Assembly: GCF_017168195.1 (NCBI RefSeq)
Contig: NZ_JADNYL010000002.1
Coordinates: 558,001 to 622,000, forward strand
Source: Thalassotalea sp. G2M2-11
GTDB lineage: Bacteria; Pseudomonadota; Gammaproteobacteria; Enterobacterales; Alteromonadaceae
Direction of reading: 5' to 3'
Length of the DNA: 64,000 nucleotides
Shown here one piece after another: positions 27,374-36,538 of this stretch. Position 1 is the stretch's first letter. Each line of letters starts with the position of its first letter. The position numbers and the translations under genes are program-made. A model generated the notes under the pieces. The model saw only the letters and a list, made by a program, of their open reading frames with translations, was not told the origin of the DNA and searched no databases.

Positions 27374-29422
27374 TTAGTAAGGGCCATATACCAACGATAA
27401 ATCAGCCCAACGGCTATGCCACACTTTACTTCCATGGATATAATAAACATCATCCTGATGGAAAATTGACCGATCGTTCCAGCCAGAGACATTTAATTGT
27501 TCATCTGCTGAGTCCACCGCTTTAATACGACCTAACTCGTGCAACTGCGCGTCATTATATTTACTTGTGACTTCCAGCACAGAAAGTGCATTCTCATTGG
27601 TCCAGATATCATATTTTTCTTGTGTCTGTTCATTTACCAGTGTACGTGTATGCCAACGCTCTATCGGTAAGGCGAAACGGGTAGCGCCACTATTCATCGT
27701 TAAATAACTTAATGCATGGTAATCAAACTCCACAGGGGTATAAGCCTCTGGATAAACAATCGAATCAATCTCATGGGGAGCATTAATACTGGCAATGTCG
27801 AACAAAGTTACTTTAGCTCCCTCAATCACCACCGAGGATTCATCAGGGTTTGTGCTATCAGTTTGCACCACTCTGGGATCTACGTTTTGACCTACGCCTA
27901 ATAACAATTGATCGGAAATGGGGTGTAAATATGCTGAATAACCAGGTATATCAAGTGCTCCGGCAATAAGAGGATTTCGATTGTCCGACAGATTGATCAC
28001 ATACAAGGGGTCCAGATTTAAAAAGGTAACGATAAAGGCCTGATTGTTAAAAAATCGCACCGCTTTTATATCTTCATACACCTTACCATCATCACTGACT
28101 TTACCTATTGGCTGAGGATAAGTGGCATTTGGTAGCTGTGCAATAAGGCTAAGCTGCTCACCGTCGTCAATTAATACATTCAAACGATGCGCATAACCCA
28201 ACTGACGATCCCCTGTGGTAGTGACAACACGCAAATAATCACCTTGTTCACTAAAGCGTAAATTCGACAAGTTCCAGTTAAAACGACCATCCAGCATGGC
28301 ACTCGCCCGATAATCAATACTCGCATCCGCTATGCTAAACTTATGAACCACCGATGTTTCAATCAACTTATCATCAACATAACCGTACTCTGTGCCATAA
28401 AGGTAAAGCGAGCTTTGACTGGCATATAATCCCTGCACTTGTGCATTCACGCAAACCGAATGCATTTCACTGGGAGCATCAAGGTTAATCGCAGTGATGG
28501 TCACCACACCATCAAAACCATCAAGCTCAGTCGCCGACTCCGGTAGGTAACACTTGTTCTTATCAACCAAGGCATATTGATTGCCCTGACCATCGCTATA
28601 TTGAGGCAAAAGCTGACTAATATCCGTTTGCATAATCGTATTATAGTGAGCCAACTTTTCCTGCTCAGAGCTGGTATACGTAATAGTATCAAGAGCTGAA
28701 CGATAACTGCTGACAATATAAAGCATATTGTCAATACGCCTGCTATCTACAATTGCTCCATCAATGGTGTACGACAAATCTATGGATGGCGTTTGTTTTT
28801 CATCAGTGTCAACAAATGACAAGTTAAACTGCTGCTTGGTTGGAAAAAAACCTTCGACAAATGTACTAACGGCAATATGATATGAGTCAATATTAGAGAG
28901 CACTGCCAAGGTATTGTTTCTTAAATACAAACCATTTATGTAACTTGCTGCTTGATTAATTGTCACTGTCGATAATTCAAGCATTTCACCAGTTAACCCT
29001 CGCTGCATAATACGCACTGACGTCATGGCATTGGGTGTATCTTCTGTCAACCCTCCCATTAAGCTATGCTGATTGGCAATAAACAAATACTCGCCATCGT
29101 ATTTAATGCGATCACTTTCATCAACGCCTTGTTCTTGTACATTCGTTGTTGAAAATACCGAACTATCATCACTAGATGTCTCAGGCGAATCATTGAATGT
29201 TACTCTTAACTCATCTTGACTGCGCAGGTAGACACCATTTTTTAAATAGCGTTCAAACCTCACAGGTGTCGCTTGTACAAGTGATGTTAACGGCATTGAG
29301 ATTGGATTTAAATTTGGTATGCTTTGGACAGGCTTAAATGAGTTAACATCGTGATTGTCACTGCCTCCACAAGCAACCAATAACAAACAAATAAGGGTAA
29401 GCAAGGATCTTGTTAAGCACAT
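27374..29422 (-). CDS. Beta-propeller domain lipoprotein
   Basis: Surface or periplasmic lipoprotein of 682 residues. A short signal peptide ends in a lipobox (LLLVAC, Cys18) followed by GGSDN. The rest fits the C-terminal beta-propeller family of secreted proteins (Beta_propel): its signature reads FSTTNVQEQGVDESDRIKYD (about 94-113), and propeller blades with VVTTTGD and AFIVTFLNLDPLYVIN follow. The function of the family is unknown; propellers of this kind usually bind ligands or other proteins. The ATG at 29422 has GGAGAG upstream. It is divergent from the MipA operon across about 160 bp. Confidence 0.85.
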   Translation of the reverse strand: MCLTRSLLTLICLLLVACGGSDNHDVNSFKPVQSIPNLNPISMPLTSLVQATPVRFERYLKNGVYLRSQDELRVTFNDSPETSSDDSSVFSTTNVQEQGVDESDRIKYDGEYLFIANQHSLMGGLTEDTPNAMTSVRIMQRGLTGEMLELSTVTINQAASYINGLYLRNNTLAVLSNIDSYHIAVSTFVEGFFPTKQQFNLSFVDTDEKQTPSIDLSYTIDGAIVDSRRIDNMLYIVSSYRSALDTITYTSSEQEKLAHYNTIMQTDISQLLPQYSDGQGNQYALVDKNKCYLPESATELDGFDGVVTITAINLDAPSEMHSVCVNAQVQGLYASQSSLYLYGTEYGYVDDKLIETSVVHKFSIADASIDYRASAMLDGRFNWNLSNLRFSEQGDYLRVVTTTGDRQLGYAHRLNVLIDDGEQLSLIAQLPNATYPQPIGKVSDDGKVYEDIKAVRFFNNQAFIVTFLNLDPLYVINLSDNRNPLIAGALDIPGYSAYLHPISDQLLLGVGQNVDPRVVQTDSTNPDESSVVIEGAKVTLFDIASINAPHEIDSIVYPEAYTPVEFDYHALSYLTMNSGATRFALPIERWHTRTLVNEQTQEKYDIWTNENALSVLEVTSKYNDAQLHELGRIKAVDSADEQLNVSGWNDRSIFHQDDVYYIHGSKVWHSRWADLSLVYGPY

Positions 29423-29585
29423 TATTCAACTCTCCTTTTTATATTGTCTATTTATTAGCCTACTCTTTAATGTAAAAATTGCTGTTGTAAAGTGCTATCA
29501 AATGTAATCTTATGTAATTGAGACTTTTATCTTGACCAATCAGTGTTACATTACTACTGAGCTAGAATTACGGAAATTGTTACTC

Positions 29586-30446
29586 TTGAGTATTAACCGC
29601 ATACTGATCACCACTGTATTATTAATTTACATATTTTTGTCTTCACCAGCTGCATCAGCGCAATGTAAACAAGCAGATGATAACTGTGTGCTTACAGGAC
29701 AATGGCATATATCTACAGCATTAGGTGCGGGAGTATTAACCAATCCTTTACATGGTGGTGAAAATATACCGTTAGTTGTCTTACCTTATATTCATTATTA
29801 TGGTGAGCAATTTTTCATCGAAAATAATGTGATTGGTTACAGCCTCCTCCAATCAGAAGACGTTATTTTAAGTGTGATCAGCCAATTAAACCGTGAAAAA
29901 TCCTTCTTTACCCAATGGCAAGCTAAGCATTTATTTATCCCTACTTTTTCTGATACGGTTAACCTTCAGCCGGAGAAAGAATATGTTAACCAAAACGAGA
30001 TAAAAAAGCGTAAGTGGGCACTAGATGGTGGTGTACAAGTTAATTGGTTTATTAGTGATACTATCGAATTAAAAGCGCAATTACTGCACGATATCAATAA
30101 CGTTTATCAAGGCTTTAATAGTCAATTACGTCTTGATAAATTCATATCGCTCTCCAATAACACTCGTGTAAATGCAGCGATAGGGCTCAATTGGCAGAGT
30201 CAAAAGCTCAGTAATTATTATTATGGTATTTCACCATCCGATAAGGTTGCTGTGCGCTCTTTATATCAAGCAAAGTCTGGCAGTAATCCTTTTATTTCTC
30301 TCAATATTCGCCATCAATTAAGTCAGCACTGGCAAGCACAATTCTTTATAAAAAGAGAATTTCTTGGTAGTCATATTAGTAATAGTCCGTTAATTCAAGA
30401 GTCAAATATCAGCTCAGCCTTTGTTGGAGTGGTCTATGCGTTTTGA
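29586..30446 (+). CDS. MipA/OmpV family outer membrane protein
   Basis: Outer-membrane beta-barrel of the MipA/OmpV family. A signal peptide ending ASA-QCK precedes a mature chain of alternating strands (VLPYIHYYGEQFFIENNVIGYSL; the last strand is SSAFVGVVYAF with a terminal aromatic residue). The start is uncertain: the frame has no ATG, and TTG codons at 29532, 29577 and 29586 are all possible. I use 29586 because a GGAA lies upstream and a normal signal peptide results (about 286 residues). It is the first gene of a four-gene operon with DUF3019 and an RstA/RstB-like two-component system. Confidence 0.8.
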   Translation: MSINRILITTVLLIYIFLSSPAASAQCKQADDNCVLTGQWHISTALGAGVLTNPLHGGENIPLVVLPYIHYYGEQFFIENNVIGYSLLQSEDVILSVISQLNREKSFFTQWQAKHLFIPTFSDTVNLQPEKEYVNQNEIKKRKWALDGGVQVNWFISDTIELKAQLLHDINNVYQGFNSQLRLDKFISLSNNTRVNAAIGLNWQSQKLSNYYYGISPSDKVAVRSLYQAKSGSNPFISLNIRHQLSQHWQAQFFIKREFLGSHISNSPLIQESNISSAFVGVVYAF

Positions 30447-30837
30447 TCGCTTATTGCTTGTTTCAGGGATATTGATTTCAATAAGTTGTTCAATTAGCGC
30501 CTCTGCAATAAATGCTCAATTGCCAATACCATTGAAGATCAAACCGATGATTTGCGTGGTAGCAAAATCAGGAAATAATTGCCAAATGACCATTACTGCA
30601 ACTTGGCAAAGCCCGCAACCGATTGATACTTGCCTCTACCAAGCGCAAAAAAAATTAAGCTGTTGGCAACAACAAACACAAGTTAATCAGAAAATAGCCA
30701 CTTCACTCGATAAAGACATGACATTTACCTTAGTAAATACACAAGGTAAGATATTGGCTAGTCAAAAGGTAAAAATTAACCTTAGTCAATCTCAACTGTA
30801 TCGTCGTCGATTACGCGCGCAATGGAGTTTGTTTTAA
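30436..30837 (+). CDS. DUF3019 family exported protein
   Basis: Small exported protein of 133 residues with a signal peptide (about 1-24, ending SASA), starting at the ATG at 30436 inside the end of the MipA gene (11-bp overlap). The mature part has the DUF3019 pattern LKIKPMICVVAKSGNNCQM with conserved cysteines (ICVV, NNCQ, DTCLY, LSCW) that could form disulfides. The function is unknown. The tight overlap with an outer-membrane protein gene and a two-component system suggests a periplasmic role in envelope signalling, which is inference. Confidence 0.85.
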   Translation: MRFDRLLLVSGILISISCSISASAINAQLPIPLKIKPMICVVAKSGNNCQMTITATWQSPQPIDTCLYQAQKKLSCWQQQTQVNQKIATSLDKDMTFTLVNTQGKILASQKVKINLSQSQLYRRRLRAQWSLF

Positions 30838-31556
30838 TGACGCATATCACTTTGGTAGAAGACGATGTTCGCTTAGCGAACCTCATCCAACAATTTCTTG
30901 AAAGTAACAATTTTAGCGTTACCGTACTCAATAGTGGCGAAAATGCTCCGCAATTAATTATCGACAGTCAGCCAGATTTAGTGATCCTCGATGTGATGTT
31001 GCCCAAAATGGATGGTTTCACCATCTGCAAAAGATTGAGAAAATCCTTTGATAAACCAATTATCTTCTTGACCGCAAAAGACAGCGATTTTGATCATGTA
31101 CTTGGCTTAGAAATAGGCGCAGATGATTACATTATTAAACCCGTTGTCCCACATGTGTTGCTCGCCCATATTAATGTCGTTCTGCGCCGAAGCTCACACC
31201 AATCGAGCAATAACCATCAAGACATCATTGTTGGTGAGCTCAGTATATTAAAAAAATCACGTCGCGTTATTTATCAACAACAAGCTGTAGACCTTACCAG
31301 TCATGAATTTGAACTATTATGGCTACTGGCAAAAAATGCAGATGAGCCATTAAACCGAGATTACATTCATAAACAAATGATCGGTAGAGAATATGATGGC
31401 TTAGATAGAAGCGTCGACGTTAGAATATCTCGGTTAAGAAAAAAATTAGGTGATGATCCCAACAATCCATACAAAATTATTACTGTGTGGGGCAAGGGGT
31501 ATTTATTTAACACTAATGCCTGGCAACAACCATTAACGGAACAGGAAACGCCCTAG
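30837..31556 (+). CDS. OmpR family response regulator (RstA-like)
   Basis: Transcription factor of 239 residues: receiver (about 3-115) with acidic EDD, phospho-acceptor Asp in ILDVMLPKMDG and Lys in DDYIIKPV, then an OmpR-type winged helix (about 135-232) with the recognition segment DRSVDVRISRLRKKLGD. The ATG at 30837 shares one base with the preceding stop (TAATG), so translation is coupled; the earlier in-frame ATG at 30822 is less likely. It pairs with the downstream kinase. It resembles RstA of E. coli; target genes may include the operon itself. Confidence 0.92.
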   Translation: MTHITLVEDDVRLANLIQQFLESNNFSVTVLNSGENAPQLIIDSQPDLVILDVMLPKMDGFTICKRLRKSFDKPIIFLTAKDSDFDHVLGLEIGADDYIIKPVVPHVLLAHINVVLRRSSHQSSNNHQDIIVGELSILKKSRRVIYQQQAVDLTSHEFELLWLLAKNADEPLNRDYIHKQMIGREYDGLDRSVDVRISRLRKKLGDDPNNPYKIITVWGKGYLFNTNAWQQPLTEQETP

Positions 31557-32818
31557 TGTTACGCTTGTTCATCAGCTTATACTTGGTGGTTATCACAGGC
31601 ATATTATCGATTAATTGGGCATCTGAACTACTTTGGTCAACTCTCGATCACTCCCCGTCGAGAGAATTGTCAACTTCAATGGCGTTGACAAGCTCTCTTG
31701 CGCAATTAGTCAATAATTCAGAGCAATTAACCAATATCAATCCCACCCCCTTTAAACTTAAGCTCATTGAATTATCAGACATAGCTTGGTTACCAGCACA
31801 GAAAGCAGCACTGCAACGAGGTGATGTCTTACCGTTGTATGATTTAGAACAACAATTGTATTTATATGCGATAACCGCTAACAAAGCGCAATTACTGCAA
31901 GTCGGGCCGATTAGCCAAGCGACCAGTTTTTCTGGCACTAAACTTATCGTACAGACTATTTCATACCTATTATTGGCACTGATTATTGCTTTATGGACTC
32001 GCCCCGTGTGGCGCGATCTTAAGCAGTTAACATCCCTTGCGAATAATATTCACTCATTACAAAAAATTTCAAATAAACCTATCACTAGCCATTCTCCAAT
32101 CACCAATGTCGTTAGTGCCATGAATAAAATGGCGTTGCGAATAAAACACTTAATTCAAGAACAAAAGCAACTGGTAAATGCTGTCTCACATGAGTTAAGA
32201 ACACCGCTATCACGTTTGCGCTTTTCGATTGCCATGCTAAAAAATATTGCGCCAGAACAACAGCAAGGCATAGAACAAGATCTTCAAGAAATTGAAAGCT
32301 TAGTGGATGAAATGTTAAGTTACTCACGAATCGAACATATTGCTTTGCAGCAAAATCGCGCACAAACCAATATTAGTGAATTACTGCAACACCAAGTTGA
32401 AAAACACCGTACACATCATCAGGTAAACATAATCACAGATATTGCCAAAAACCTCTGGTTATACAGCAATGGAGAGTTGATTGAACGCGCCTGTCAAAAC
32501 TTAATTATCAATGCATTACGTTATGCGAACCAACAAATCAAAGTATCTGCTACTCAAACCAAAGACCAATTAAAAATAACGGTCGAAGATGATGGTGCCG
32601 GCATTGAAAAGGCTTATTGGCCAACAATTTTCGATCCATTTTCTCGTGTAGAGCAAAGTCGAAATAAATCCCATGGCGGTTATGGTTTAGGGCTAGCAAT
32701 TGTCAAAAAAGCCAGTGAATGGCACCATGGCAATTGCCAAGTTTCTGACTCCCCTTTAGGTGGTGCTTGCTTTACTATCAGCTTACCTACCACTATACAG
32801 GCACCTCAGACAAATTAA
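31556..32818 (+). CDS. Sensor histidine kinase (RstB-like)
   Basis: Inner-membrane sensor kinase of 420 residues. One helix at the N-terminus (about 1-22), a periplasmic domain of about 110 residues, a second helix (about 133-147), a HAMP-like linker with RPVWRDLKQL, the phospho-accepting His in VSHELRTPLSRLRFSI (about H205), and an ATPase domain with EDDGAG and GGYGLGLAI. RstB of E. coli has the same layout, including the RPHW-type linker. It begins with a GTG overlapping the regulator's stop (TAGTG). The periplasmic domain is the likely sensor; the signal is unknown. Confidence 0.92.
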   Translation: MLRLFISLYLVVITGILSINWASELLWSTLDHSPSRELSTSMALTSSLAQLVNNSEQLTNINPTPFKLKLIELSDIAWLPAQKAALQRGDVLPLYDLEQQLYLYAITANKAQLLQVGPISQATSFSGTKLIVQTISYLLLALIIALWTRPVWRDLKQLTSLANNIHSLQKISNKPITSHSPITNVVSAMNKMALRIKHLIQEQKQLVNAVSHELRTPLSRLRFSIAMLKNIAPEQQQGIEQDLQEIESLVDEMLSYSRIEHIALQQNRAQTNISELLQHQVEKHRTHHQVNIITDIAKNLWLYSNGELIERACQNLIINALRYANQQIKVSATQTKDQLKITVEDDGAGIEKAYWPTIFDPFSRVEQSRNKSHGGYGLGLAIVKKASEWHHGNCQVSDSPLGGACFTISLPTTIQAPQTN

Positions 32819-32889
32819 CCGTTGAGTACTCTCTAGCCCCGTCATAGCAAAAAAGGTATGATAAACAAAAATATATTAATATTCGTTTT

Positions 32890-33615
32890 ATGAAAAAATT
32901 ATGTATTGTCACCGGCGGTAGTTCGGGCATTGGTTTAAGTATTGTTAAATTATTTATCGCACACGATTACCGTGTTATTAACCTAGATCTTGTTGATGGC
33001 GGGCATGGTGAATTTCAGTTGTGTGATGTTACCAATCACCAACAAGTGCAAGATATCATTCATGAAATTGCACAATCACATTCCATTGATGTCTTAGTCT
33101 CGAATGCGGGCATCCATTTTTCATCATCAATTGAGAACACCAGTGAAGCTGAACTGGAACAGGTTTTTAATATTAATGTCAAAGGGGCATACTCAGCTAT
33201 TCAAGCCGTGCTCCCTAGCATGAAACAGCAAAAAAACGGCGCGATTATTCTGATGTCGTCAGACCAAGCGTTGATTGCTAAGCCTAACTCGTTTGCTTAT
33301 AACTTGAGTAAATCAGCACTAGCGTCAATGGCTAAAACCACAGCGATTGATTACGCCGAGTATAATATTCGCGCTAATGCGGTTTGCCCTGGTACGATAG
33401 AAACCCCACTTTATCATCAAGCTATTGATAACTATTGCCAGCGCTCTGGTGCCGATAAAGCATCGGTACACCAAGAAGAAGCCGCTCAACAACCATTGAA
33501 TCGCTTAGGACAGCCAGAAGAAGTTGCTGAATTAGTCTTATTTTTAGCTTCTGACAAAGCAACATTTATTACTGGCAGTTTACAAGTGATCGATGGCGGT
33601 TATACCGCGCAATAA
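32890..33615 (+). CDS. SDR family oxidoreductase
   Basis: Short-chain dehydrogenase of 241 residues. Visible are the NAD(P)-binding TGGSSGIG (8-15), the NAG motif in VSNAGIHF, the catalytic Ser in ILMSSDQAL, and the Tyr/Lys pair in FAYNLSKSA. The C-terminal segment NAVCPGTIETPLYHQAI resembles sugar and sugar-acid dehydrogenases such as 2-keto-3-deoxy-L-fuconate or L-fucose dehydrogenase. It is followed by an amidohydrolase-2 lactonase gene and lies next to an enolase-superfamily dehydratase and class II aldolase. This context supports a role in oxidative sugar breakdown, but the substrate is unproven. Confidence 0.85.
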   Translation: MKKLCIVTGGSSGIGLSIVKLFIAHDYRVINLDLVDGGHGEFQLCDVTNHQQVQDIIHEIAQSHSIDVLVSNAGIHFSSSIENTSEAELEQVFNINVKGAYSAIQAVLPSMKQQKNGAIILMSSDQALIAKPNSFAYNLSKSALASMAKTTAIDYAEYNIRANAVCPGTIETPLYHQAIDNYCQRSGADKASVHQEEAAQQPLNRLGQPEEVAELVLFLASDKATFITGSLQVIDGGYTAQ

Positions 33616-33627
33616 GTGCAACGGACA

Positions 33628-34503
33628 ATGAAAATAATCGACCCGCACCTACATCTATTCGATTTAACTAAAGGTAACTATCAGTGGTTGCAAGCAAATC
33701 AGCCGCCGTTTTGGCCTGATAAAGCGCGGATCAAACAAAACTTTAGCGAACAAGACATACAATTAACTAAGCCTTTATCTTTAGCTGGCTTTGTTCATAT
33801 TGAAGCAGGTTTTGATAATCAACAGCCTTGGCGTGAATTAGCTTGGCTTGAACAAAATTGTTATTTGCCTTTTAAAAGCGTCGCTTATGCTGATATCACC
33901 TTGTCATCGGAAAACTTTCAAGCCTGTATCAAGCAACTACTCCTCCAAAAGAGCTTCATTGGTGTTCGATATATTCTTGATGAACAAGCCGCACAAGTAC
34001 TGCATTTACCGCAGGTAAAAACAAATCTTAGTTATCTAGCCAGCCAACAATTAAGCTTTGAATGCCAATTATCGTTAGCAGATGATCACGCCATAACACT
34101 GCTGGTTCAATTACTTGAACAAATACCTGAGCTAGTTACCATCATTAATCACGCTGGCTTTCCAACTATCGCTCCAGAGCAGCGTTTATTTAGTAACTGG
34201 CTCAACAACTTATGTCAACTAGCGAGTAACCCAAATATTGCGATAAAATGCTCTGGTTGGGAAATGATAGATCGTCATTACACTAGCAGCTTTGCGAAAG
34301 ACATCATTGATCATTGTCTTGATATTTTAGGGCTTTCCCGCGTCATGCTTGCCAGTAATTTCCCTTTAACCTTATTTAGCCAATCTTATCAAAGCTACTG
34401 GCAGATGATGTTGAACTTACTCAGTAAAGATAGCCAACACGCCCTTTGCTATAACAATGCAAAGCACTGGTACAAGTTAAGTTCTCTTAGCACTAACCAA
34501 TAA
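33628..34503 (+). CDS. Amidohydrolase family 2, probable sugar lactonase
   Basis: TIM-barrel metal hydrolase of about 291 residues. It opens with the metal-binding IIDPHLHLFDL, shared with L-fuconolactonase and L-rhamnonolactonase. The barrel strands continue through FVHIEAGF, GVRYILDE, IINHAGFP, AIKCSGWEMI and the closing Asn/Asp region MLASNFPLTLF, where lactonases usually have ASDWP; an Asn replaces the Asp here. The ATG at 33628 gives the family's normal N-terminus; a GTG at 33616 abutting the SDR stop is also possible. It follows the SDR gene at 12 bp and likely opens the lactone the SDR would make. Confidence 0.82.
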   Translation: MKIIDPHLHLFDLTKGNYQWLQANQPPFWPDKARIKQNFSEQDIQLTKPLSLAGFVHIEAGFDNQQPWRELAWLEQNCYLPFKSVAYADITLSSENFQACIKQLLLQKSFIGVRYILDEQAAQVLHLPQVKTNLSYLASQQLSFECQLSLADDHAITLLVQLLEQIPELVTIINHAGFPTIAPEQRLFSNWLNNLCQLASNPNIAIKCSGWEMIDRHYTSSFAKDIIDHCLDILGLSRVMLASNFPLTLFSQSYQSYWQMMLNLLSKDSQHALCYNNAKHWYKLSSLSTNQ

Positions 34504-34609
34504 GACCTCAACTGCGCAAGCATATAGGTTGTAAAAAATTTGCTAATTTGCTCGATTACGGCAAAATAAAACTTATCACCTGCCTATTCTAAGTAAAATA
34601 AACCGATAT

Positions 34610-35068
34610 ATGGATAAATTCGATAAAAAAATTCTCACTATCCTTCAAAAAGATTGCACCCTAGCCGTAAGTGAAGTTGCCGCACAAGTTGGTTTGTCGA
34701 CCACTCCTTGCTGGCGGCGTATTCAAGCCATGGAAAAGTCTGGCATCATTAAAGGTCGAGTAGCACTTGCCGATCCTGAAAAACTTAATGTCGGCTTAAC
34801 CGTATTTGTGATGATAAAGACCAATCAACATAACCCTCAATGGCTGAGCGACTTTGGTGAAATTGCCGATGAGTTTCCAGAAATTATTGAGTTTTACCGA
34901 ATGAGTGGCGAAGTTGATTATTTGCTGAGGGTCGTAGTATCCGATATGAAAGCCTATGATAGCTTTTATAAAAAGCTCATCGATAAAGCTAGCTTTGCTG
35001 ATATTAGTTCAAGTTTTGCCATGGAAGAAATGAAATATACCACTGCACTCCCTGTCGACTATATATAA
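34610..35068 (+). CDS. Lrp/AsnC family transcriptional regulator
   Basis: Feast/famine regulator of 152 residues: N-terminal helix-turn-helix (about 1-60, with LSTTPCWRRIQAMEKSGIIKG) and a C-terminal RAM domain (about 65-145) with MSGEVDYLLRVVV. This type often controls amino acid transport or degradation genes. It sits 106 bp after the amidohydrolase gene, with the dehydratase/aldolase genes facing it from the other side. That position suggests it may regulate the cluster, but no operator is evident. It is only moderately similar to the other Lrp-type protein at 13.6 kb. Confidence 0.9.
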   Translation: MDKFDKKILTILQKDCTLAVSEVAAQVGLSTTPCWRRIQAMEKSGIIKGRVALADPEKLNVGLTVFVMIKTNQHNPQWLSDFGEIADEFPEIIEFYRMSGEVDYLLRVVVSDMKAYDSFYKKLIDKASFADISSSFAMEEMKYTTALPVDYI

Positions 35069-35139
35069 GTAACCTCAGTTTCGCATAAGGAATACGTTTC
35101 TAGCAGTTATTTTTACTGACTTCATCGTTATTTTAAAGT

Positions 35140-35240
35140 GAAATAGCCAGCTATTCCTACTTCAAAATGCCTTGAATTCAGACAAAAATACCAAGCTAGA
35201 AATATAAAATATTCCTAAGTTATTGTTTTATTTAGTATGG
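35140..35240. repeat. Possible intergenic repeat-like element
   Basis: AT-rich stretch with a quasi-palindrome around 35136-35162 (gaaatagc-ca-gctattcc) and a second imperfect palindrome near 35200-35215. The style resembles dispersed intergenic repeats of marine Alteromonadales. Only one copy is present in this window, so its repeat status cannot be shown here. Confidence 0.3.
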
Positions 35241-35284
35241 CACTATTTCTTATACAAACCTGAGGTTAAGTAGGGTAGAAAGAT

Positions 35285-35310
35285 AAAAGGATGGCATTTG
35301 CCATCCTTTT
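35285..35310 (-). terminator. Bidirectional terminator
   Basis: Eleven-bp perfect stem (35285-35295 with 35300-35310) and a 4-base loop, with T-rich flanks in both directions. It lies between the Lrp-type gene and the stop of the enolase-superfamily gene and can serve both convergent genes. Confidence 0.8.
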
Positions 35311-35329
35311 ACATGCTACAGCGTTAAGG

Positions 35330-36514
35330 TTATTTTAATGCTTTAACCACAACATTTGGCGAACGCTTAACAACTTCATCATTAAGCTCGATACCTATGC
35401 CAGGTGTTTCAGAGACTTTAAACACCCCATTTTCCGGCTGAGGATCTTGTATACATAATTCTCTATTCCAAGACTTGATCGCATAAGTATGATGTTCATG
35501 GATCAAAAAGTTAGGAATAGCCGTTTCTAGATGGAGTGATGCCGCCGTTGCTACTGGACCACCGCACACATGTGCTTGAATTCGAATGTCGTAGACATCA
35601 GCATAATCACACACTTTTTTCGCTTCAGTAAAACCACCACATAAACCAACATCTGGCTGTAACACATCAATACTTTGATCTTCAAAATATTGACGTACAT
35701 CCCAGCGATGATACAAACGTTCACCACCAGCAATCGGCACATTAACCCGTTCCGACACTTTTTTATGTACTTTACTATTAAGGTAATTCACCGGCTCTTC
35801 ATACATCATGCAGCCAACTTCTTCGATCACTTCGCCCATTTGGATCGCAGATGCCGCCCCCATTAATGAATGAGACTCAAAGATAATATCAACATCTTCA
35901 CCCACCGCATGACGAATAGCCCGCAATCGATCACCAAATAAACGCATTTGTGGTTGAGTAAATAACTTAGTGCGATCAAATGATGAACTACCGTCTTGGT
36001 TATAGACAATCGGGTCAACTTTTACTGCATCGTACCCTTGTGCCACGGCTTTCAAAGCAGCTTCAGCATATTGTTGCGGCTCAATCAATTTCGTACACTC
36101 TTCATCCCAATCAAATTGTAATTGACTAGCATAAGTACGTAATTCAGCATTCACTTTACCGCCTAATAATTGATAAACAGGGACACCTAAGGCTTTGCCT
36201 TTAATATCCCAAAGAGCGGTATCAATAGCACTCATTGCCGAGTAAAGCACAGGCCCGCCACCAAGCCCCCAAAAACTTTCACGCAACATGCGCGACCATA
36301 GAAGTTCAGTTTGAAACGGATCAAAGCCAATTAAAATTGCTTCGCTGATCTCTTTGATCATTGCCGCTGCAGCACTATGCCCCCAATCATAAGCAAGCCC
36401 AGCTTCACCGACACCGCAAATACCTTCATCGGTATAGACGCGAACAAATACTGGGTTCCAAGGCGGCCGTTCAGGACATTCAATATCAAAAATTTCTACA
36501 TGGGTTATTTTCAT
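35330..36514 (-). CDS. Enolase-superfamily sugar-acid dehydratase (mandelate racemase family)
   Basis: Mandelate racemase/muconate lactonizing enzyme family protein of 394 residues. An N-terminal capping domain ends in SAIDTALWDIKGKALGVP; the barrel carries YDAVKVDP with a candidate catalytic Lys, metal ligands in IIFESHS, YEEPVN and GGERL, and a His in IQAHVCGGP. The pattern fits acid-sugar dehydratases such as the galactonate/galactarate type; the exact substrate is not readable. It starts 24 bp downstream of the class II aldolase stop, so the two form an operon. Together with the SDR and lactonase it fits a dehydrogenase-lactonase-dehydratase-aldolase pathway. Confidence 0.85.
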   Translation of the reverse strand: MKITHVEIFDIECPERPPWNPVFVRVYTDEGICGVGEAGLAYDWGHSAAAAMIKEISEAILIGFDPFQTELLWSRMLRESFWGLGGGPVLYSAMSAIDTALWDIKGKALGVPVYQLLGGKVNAELRTYASQLQFDWDEECTKLIEPQQYAEAALKAVAQGYDAVKVDPIVYNQDGSSSFDRTKLFTQPQMRLFGDRLRAIRHAVGEDVDIIFESHSLMGAASAIQMGEVIEEVGCMMYEEPVNYLNSKVHKKVSERVNVPIAGGERLYHRWDVRQYFEDQSIDVLQPDVGLCGGFTEAKKVCDYADVYDIRIQAHVCGGPVATAASLHLETAIPNFLIHEHHTYAIKSWNRELCIQDPQPENGVFKVSETPGIGIELNDEVVKRSPNVVVKALK

Positions 36515-36538
36515 TTATTTCGCTCTTAAGTTTTCGGA

